Source: Clostridiales bacterium
GTDB lineage: Bacteria > Bacillota > Clostridia > Lachnospirales > Lachnospiraceae
NCBI GenBank assembly: GCA_019420405.1
Contig: JAHZHF010000186.1
Coordinates: forward strand, 1-6,219
Length of the DNA stretch: 6,219 bases
Reading direction: 5' to 3'
A program made the translations under genes and the position numbers. Positions 6,118 to 6,219 of this stretch are shown piece after piece (the stretch's first letter is position 1; each line of letters begins with the position of its first letter). The notes under the pieces are model-generated. The model saw only the letters and a program-made list of their open reading frames with translations. It did no database searches and had not been told where the DNA came from.

Positions 6118-6219
6118 GCATTTTCAGCCTGTTTGGACAGTAGCATTTTCCGTTTTGCAGCCCGGGAAGCGGAGCGGACGGTTGAGATATACTTTCTGAG
6201 GGAGGGGCAGGAGGGACAT
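6118..6219. other. Window end without a recognised gene
   Basis: No credible reading frame is seen. A short dyad CTGT-ACAG (6129-6140) and a lone TATACT (6188-6193) without a matching -35 are too weak to call. The purine-rich end, GGGAGGGG near 6200-6207 and AGGAGGG at 6209-6215, resembles ribosome binding sites, and the final AT could be the first two bases of a start codon beyond the edge. Confidence 0.3.

Noticed and set aside
5844..6146. Minus-strand 100-codon reading frame
   Set aside because: It runs through the inverted repeat and hairpin, has no recognisable domain, and is best explained as chance coding in a structured repeat.

Overview
The window reads as chromosome of a moderate-GC Firmicute, most likely a gut Lachnospiraceae-type Clostridium relative. 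The grounds are strong AGGAGG-type ribosome binding sites, SigA-like promoters, the AGA/AGG/CGG codon mix, and the protein types (a LmrCD/TM287-288-like ABC pair and a subgroup Ic aspartate aminotransferase). The genus cannot be fixed from the sequence. All four genes are on the + strand.

Region 1 (1-259) is a regulatory leader. It has a near-consensus promoter (TTGACA, 18 nt, TACAAT). A 14-bp perfect palindrome lies directly before the -35, and a 20-bp near-perfect palindrome overlaps the -10 and the predicted start of transcription. The second palindrome has the size and position expected of a MarR-family operator.

Region 2 (260-4344) is a three-gene operon. It holds two half-size ABC exporters that overlap by one base (TAATG), followed 24 nt later by a MarR-family regulator. 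The exporters are complementary halves of an asymmetric heterodimer. The first has Asp and Gln at the catalytic Glu and switch His positions. The second has canonical catalytic residues but an LSQGQ signature. The complex should therefore have one competent and one degenerate ATP site. The likely circuit is a drug or metabolite exporter repressed by the MarR protein encoded at the end of its own transcript, with de-repression when a ligand binds.

Region 3 (4345-4542) is an intergenic stretch with no evident terminator but with a good promoter (TTGACG, 17 nt, TACAAT) for the next gene.

Region 4 (4543-5832) encodes a complete PLP-dependent aminotransferase of the subgroup Ic aspartate aminotransferase type. 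It is probably a housekeeping amino-acid metabolism gene, independent of the exporter operon.

Region 5 (5833-6219) has no credible gene but is highly structured. A 218-bp imperfect inverted repeat starts three bases after the aminotransferase stop, and a second GC-rich hairpin follows four bases after it. This looks like a non-autonomous, possibly dispersed repeat element, or a large 3' RNA structure. It is the least explained part of the window. The last 100 bases show nothing definite; the purine-rich end may be the ribosome binding site of a gene starting at or beyond the edge.
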